Of a DNA stretch of 64,000 bases, positions 60,001 through 64,000 are shown piece by piece. Origin of the DNA: Dysidea avara (taxonomy: Eukaryota > Porifera > Demospongiae > Dictyoceratida > Dysideidae); NCBI RefSeq assembly GCF_963678975.1, contig NC_089276.1:26059555-26123554 (forward strand), read 5' to 3'. The translations under genes were made by a program, and so were the position numbers. Below the pieces are notes generated by a model, which was not told where the DNA came from, made no database searches, and saw only the letters and a program-made list of their open reading frames with translations. Numbering within the stretch: the stretch's first letter is position 1; each line of letters opens with the position of its first letter.

Positions 60001-63000
60001 AAACAAGATCCCAATCATGAAGTTGCAGATATCTAGCTAGTATACCTCTTGCAGCGCCAGGACTGAAGCAATTCTGAAATCCAGTTCTGAAATAATTCTG
60101 AATAATTATGCTGTTGAAAAAAAGTGTTGATATGGAAAATTAATGCCTCAATATGGTTTCGTTGGATGAAGAAGATAAGCAGTTTGATTGAAGATAAAAG
60201 ACAAGGCACAGAGGGCCTACACTCATCGGAACCCCAAAAGGCACATCCCACTGGTGATTTTTTTTTAAATTGTGGCATAAAATGGTGACCGTATGCTGCT
60301 TTAGTTGGCGCGACTGTGGTGAGACAGTGAGACTAAAATTCAAGTTTTGACGATTTTAATAAAATTTCATATCTGGCCACGTGTAAGTGTTTTTGTTATA
60401 TATTAGTATTATTCTGTAAAGGTGATTTTTCATTGTGCAAGATGTCTCTGGGATGATTTTCAAAGGCCGAATTTTGGGAGGCGTGAAATTTTTCATTAAT
60501 TCCCTACTTAAATGGTACTACCGTACCGTTTGATATAAGTATGTGCAGGGGCTTCCCTAAAGAGTGGTAAAGTGGTTCACCCCTCTATTCAAAATTCTTT
60601 AGATGTGGTAAAAAGAATGTATATAATTAACAAATTGACTTTGTAGCAAGTGGCCAACTGACAATACTCAATGAACTGTATTAAATTGTACACAAGGTCA
60701 CCCACCAGTCATATCTGTACTACACATGCGTTATACAACAATAGCACTAAATAGAATACAATACACAAAATTAATAGTCCAATGTGTTACACTATTCCCT
60801 CCTTTAGAAGAACTCATCCCAAGTTCAGTGGCAAACAAAGTCAACAAGACGGGCAAGAGGGTGGTGTAAGTGTGCTGGGTACTTCTGTGTTTCTCCACAA
60901 GCCATAGGTAGACTGTCTCTATCTTCATTGTCATTGTGACCATCACTCATAATCTGCAAAGTTGGAGCTTGAAATTGAGTGGGACGAGAAGACTGAGTAG
61001 ATTGTTTGATGCTGTCTTTACATTGTAGTGGGTTCACTCTATTACATGCCTTCAGATGGTCACAATGTACAATACATCTCTTAGAATGGTGTTTAGTATG
61101 TTGAATTTGGTATGTTGAATCAGAGAGCTGCTTAACTATAGTGTATGGCCCAGTCCATGGTCTATGAAATTTCTTTGATTTTCCTAGTGGGACAACTGGA
61201 TTGAATAGCCAAACTGAATCCCCTTTGTGATAAGGACACCCATGAGATTTCTTATCATAGATCTCTTTCTGTTGATGCAGGTTGTTGCTTAGATTATCTT
61301 GCACAACTTTGTAAGATTCTTGTAGCGTTTGCTGAAGTTTAGCAACATAATCATTATGTAGTACAGGCTGCTTGTTGGGGAGCTAAAACGCTAAGTCCAC
61401 CAGAAGCCTAACTTGGCGTCCAAACATCAAGAAGAAAGGGATGTAACCTGTGCTTGCCTGTACACTAGAGTTGTAAGCACAACAAAGTGGGCATAAGTGG
61501 TCTTCCCAATCCCATGGATGATCTGCTACTACACTGGACAACATTGATAACAGAGTGCGGTTAAACCGCTTCACAAGACCATCTGATTGTGGACAATAAG
61601 GGGTCATCCTGGTCTCCCATATCTGTAGAAGGTTAGCAAGTTCTTTATTCAAATTGTCTTCCCTGGTCCGAATGGAGTTGGTCCAGTAGAGAAAACCTAA
61701 AAAAAAACTCATCCACCAGTTTTTTTGCAACTGTACCTGCTTCCTGATTGGGTGAAGCGTATGGTTCTGTCCAACAGGTAAAATAGTCAGAGAACACAAG
61801 GACATAGGAATTCTTCTGGGAGCTCTCTGGTAAGGGTCCTAGAAGGTCCATTGCTACCAACTGGAGAGGATAGCCAGGATAAACATTTATAAGCTGTGCT
61901 CTTTGTTTAGGGGCTGGGGTTTTCCCCATCACACAATCAGAGCATTGTTGGCACCACTTGTGGACATCTTCGGTATGACCAGGCCGGTAAAATCTCTCTC
62001 GTAACCGGTTAAGGGTTTTGTCTTCCCCCAGATGACCACCAACAGCCCCACTATGTAAATCATGTAAGATCTCCTGTAATACAAGTGGAACTACCAGCTG
62101 TGCCCATTTCTCTTCCCCATGGCAATCTTCATAGCGACGAAATAATAGTCCCTGCCGGATGTAAAGTTGATTCCACTGCTGGAGAAGTAGATGGAACTTT
62201 CTGTCCTTTTCTTGAGTCATGTTGGAAGATGGTCTTTTATTTTCAGTAACAGCCTTTAAGATAGGACCAACTACCTCATCAGCTTGCTGCAGTTGTTGTA
62301 AATCTGATGTAGTAAAATCGTCATTCATTTATGCACTAGTTACAACAGCTAGACTTGTGCATTCTAATAGAACATTCACTGTCTACAGGAACCTTGTTTG
62401 TAGCTGTACTCTGCATGGTCACTTGATTGTTGATTGTAGCTACACTCTCTACAGGATTATTTGCTACTTACTGAATATTATAATAGGGTGACTACATTAT
62501 TAGGATATCTTGATCGAGACTTTGTTACATCTTAATCTTGATTTCTTTTAAACCACCAATAGGCACTCCTACAATGGTTAATTTTACTATATACCAATTT
62601 TCAACTGATTACTCAAAGTGATTTACCCTGTAGGTGTGACAGGAGTTTGATCTTATTTTATTTACATGAATAATTGGTCATAACTTAGTGAATCTTGATT
62701 GGATTTCCTCCAAAACTGATATTGAGGTTCACTTTATTTATCCTTTTAAATCAGCTTGATTGGAATACGCACTTATGTTTTATGGTGGATTTTGAAAAGT
62801 GTGCAAAAAAGTAGTAGAAAAACTGAAGAAAATAACTTAATGCTGCTTGTATCTTGGAAATTACTTTGGTGATTTCTTTCAAATTTGGTATGTTGATTCC
62901 ACTATCTGGTAGACATATCTGCAGCAAAATTGGTTCCAGTTAATTGGGAGCTATGTATTACCGTATGTACAAATTAAAATTTTTGTTCCTGTCAATATAC

Positions 63001-63667
63001 TTACAGTATGGCTCGCCGAGTTCTTGGGCTACATGACACGGTACTGTGTGTCTTGATTAGTTTAGCTAGTTTTAGAGATTTGTAATATAACAGGTATGAT
63101 CAATTGTGCAGTTTTTGTATAATTAAGATAGCAGCATTGTTTTCATAAGTATACCACTGTATTGTATCTTCCATGATACTGTATACTGTCATACAGGGCT
63201 ACATGGAAAATACAGCACACTTTGATACTCCCACACAAAGTACAATATATATATATATATATAGGGATTATTATTGTGTTTTTGCTATGACACAGGCATT
63301 ATATGCTATGATGATAATATGCCATTGCCCATTACAAGTATCAGTGATAATCAGACAGCTGTTGAAGGTGGAAATGTAACTTATATGTGCTCATTTGGAG
63401 CTAATTATAATGATCATACTAGTGGAATATACTTTATTAATTGGATGATTCAAATCAAGGATGGAGACGTTATTTATGTGGATGATAAAACCTTTTCTGA
63501 TATGTATAAGGTAGATGCACCGTCACAGGATTGTCCACCTGGAAATTCTTCATGTTGTAACTTTATCAGCAAGCTACATATACACACCACAGTTGTGCTA
63601 GATCAAGCTGTTATTTCCTGTCATGTAAATGCGTACAGTTTGAATAATGAGAAAAATTCTTTGCTAA
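54041..63667 (+). CDS. immunoglobulin-superfamily secreted/surface protein, 5' part (continues past window)
   Basis: Exon 1 starts at 54041 (MDRRSDTISSTGRAT, then a hydrophobic signal segment) with a GTGAGG donor after 54128, phase 1. An Ig-like piece ending at 54505 has LSAGLYYCAH and a phase-1 GTAAGA donor; its 5' boundary is unresolved because the frame changes between 54,128 and about 54,300. Clear phase-1 Ig exons follow: 54810-55064 (SLTCDA, YKWF, TEYNCTV), 56899-57207 (SWSRF, DSGNYTYCA) and 63296-63667 (VTYMCSF, INWM, VISCHV). One domain per phase-1 exon is typical of IgSF receptors. The last donor (GTGAGT at 63668) shows the gene runs beyond the window, so a membrane anchor cannot be judged. 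The domain in 56899-57207 lacks an obvious first (B-strand) cysteine. Sequons are abundant (NIT, NVT, NRT, NCT, NFT). Confidence 0.8.
55162..56661. mobile_element. ~1.5-kb non-autonomous DNA element with 16-bp TIRs
   Basis: Left end GGGATTGGAAACGGAA and right end TTCCGTTTCCAATCCC are exact inverted repeats 1.5 kb apart. No frame above about 60 codons lies between them. It fills most of the intron between two Ig exons. No clear target duplication was found. Confidence 0.65.
57490..58110 (-). mobile_element. GGGATCAT-family copy, minus orientation, degraded
   Basis: The order of landmarks is reversed relative to 39,080: CCCAAAAACCAGCC, then CAGTACATACAATGCA, then TGTCCCATTC, ending with GGTCATAATTTTTATT-like sequence. 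The open frames at 57,663-57,951 come from the repeat. Confidence 0.55.
58100..58860. mobile_element. foldback element with GAGTAGGGACC ends and internal insertion
   Basis: The left arm AATTAGAGTAGGGACCTTAG, AAAAAGTACTGAAACAAGC and GGAGTAGTGCATGATA is mirrored at 58,770-58,835 (TATCATGCACTACTCC, GCTTGTTTCAGTACTTTTT, GGTCCCTACTCTA). The ~500-bp middle holds another element ending GTACTGCCCAACACTA, which looks like a hAT-type end. Confidence 0.65.
58856..59075. mobile_element. ~210-bp foldback MITE
   Basis: AAAGTAGGGATCTATGCAA with ATGATGGTATAACAACATAG is mirrored by CTATGTTGTAATACCATC and TTGCATAGATCCCTAC. It directly abuts the previous foldback. Confidence 0.75.
59244..59924. mobile_element. 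681-bp hAT-type element, perfect 8-bp TSD
   Basis: The ends TAGAGATGTACTGATT and GATTGGTACATCTCTA are inverted repeats. GTCTCTGT is directly repeated at 59236-59243 and 59925-59932. Subterminal ACCAATACTGATC/GATCTGATAT motifs recur at both ends. No transposase is encoded. Confidence 0.85.
60100..60360. repeat. dispersed repeat related to 50,810-50,960
   Basis: GATATGGAAAATTAATGCC, GAAGAAGATAA and GATTGAAGATAAAA are in the same order as in the 50.8-kb copy. Confidence 0.5.
60825..62328 (-). pseudogene. decayed Ty3/gypsy retrotransposon integrase region
   Basis: The minus-strand frames 62328-61645, 61805-61383 and 61304-60825 cover successive parts of one integrase, so the copy is broken by at least two frame changes (near 61,650 and between 61,383 and 61,304). 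The first part holds the zinc-binding region (HxxxxGGHLG, then CQQCSDC) and the start of the catalytic core with VAMDLLGPLP and HSDQG. The second has PYCPQSDGLVKRFNRTL, in which the third catalytic residue, normally Glu in this motif, reads Lys. The third resembles the C-terminal region after the core (KSKKFHRPWTGPY). No gag, protease or RT and no LTR pair were found. It lies antisense in an intron of the Ig gene. Confidence 0.85.
62330..63240. other. Ig gene intron, no clear feature
   Basis: AT-rich intronic sequence. A short (TA)n tract lies at about 63,246-63,263, just before the last Ig exon. Confidence 0.4.
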
Positions 63668-63854
63668 GTGAGTTACATGATATACGTATTTAGTAAATTA
63701 ATAGGCACCCCTCATTTGTCATATATTGAGTTCATATGTTTGTAACTTTTAGAGCAAGTATGTGCACTTGGCTATTACATATTTCACCCTATCATATTTA
63801 TATGTATTAAATATAGTAATTTTAACTCCGAAACGACTTCATATTGCATATTAT

Positions 63855-64000
63855 ATTGTAGCATCAATAGATTGGAGTAGACACCTGGATGAGACCCAGA
63901 TTAGTTAAAACTGAGGTGTGCACTAGGAGATTGCATTTCAGGTGTTTCACTAGCATATTAGACAAGTACACAGAAAAATTTGGAATTTTCAACTAGAGTA
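63855..64000. repeat. repeat copies at window end
   Basis: CACCTGGATGAGACCCAG (about 63,881) belongs to the dispersed repeat seen at 46,935 and 49,490. The last bases (GGAATTTTCAACTAGAGTA) are the left end of another GAGTAGGGA foldback, cut by the window edge. Confidence 0.5.

Overview
This window is intron-rich animal nuclear DNA. It is AT-rich, has GT-AG introns and TATA boxes, is packed with short inverted-repeat transposons and microsatellites, and carries no operon-like or bacterial features. The gene content (an intron-containing ceramide glucosyltransferase, complex I and DIMT1 orthologues, an Ig-superfamily receptor with one Ig-type domain per phase-1 exon, and a spliced TauD-type dioxygenase) together with moderate gene density suggests a non-bilaterian metazoan, most likely a demosponge. 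That taxon call is inference.

Layout. (1) 0.3-6.2 kb: three paralogous three-exon genes (one +, two -) encode small secreted, cysteine-containing, predicted all-helical proteins of 245-256 aa that I do not recognise. All introns are phase 0, and each gene has a TATA box about 60-70 bp before its ATG. Two of them share a nearly identical third exon. The family looks like a small secreted ligand (helical-cytokine-like) cluster. (2) 6.2-15.2 kb: no gene recognised. The stretch is filled with non-autonomous DNA transposons (TA-, 8-bp- and unresolved-TSD families), foldbacks and a tRNA-derived SINE. (3) 15.3-30.85 kb, minus strand: DIMT1 (18S rRNA dimethyladenosine transferase), at least 11 exons, introns loaded with repeats. 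(4) 31.0-32.4 kb, minus: an unrecognised 114-aa three-exon gene that shares a roughly 290-bp divergent promoter with (5) NDUFA11 (32.65-36.27 kb, plus), whose third intron holds an antisense tRNA-Ser(GCT) gene and a MITE. (6) 36.64-45.30 kb, plus: UGCG, 11 exons, 388 aa. (7) 46.5-53.3 kb, plus: a four-exon TauD/TfdA-type Fe(II)/2-oxoglutarate dioxygenase, 274 aa. (8) 54.04 kb to beyond the window end, plus: an Ig-superfamily secreted/surface protein. Its 6-kb intron holds hAT-type and foldback elements and a decayed Ty3/gypsy integrase fragment (60.8-62.3 kb, minus).

The core genes are unrelated housekeeping functions (ribosome biogenesis, respiratory complex I, glycosphingolipid synthesis) packed 0.2-1.2 kb apart. 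The flanking secreted-ligand-like cluster and Ig receptor are the lineage-specific parts. Exon joins were worked out by eye from splice sites, reading phase and family similarity; no alignments or searches were run.
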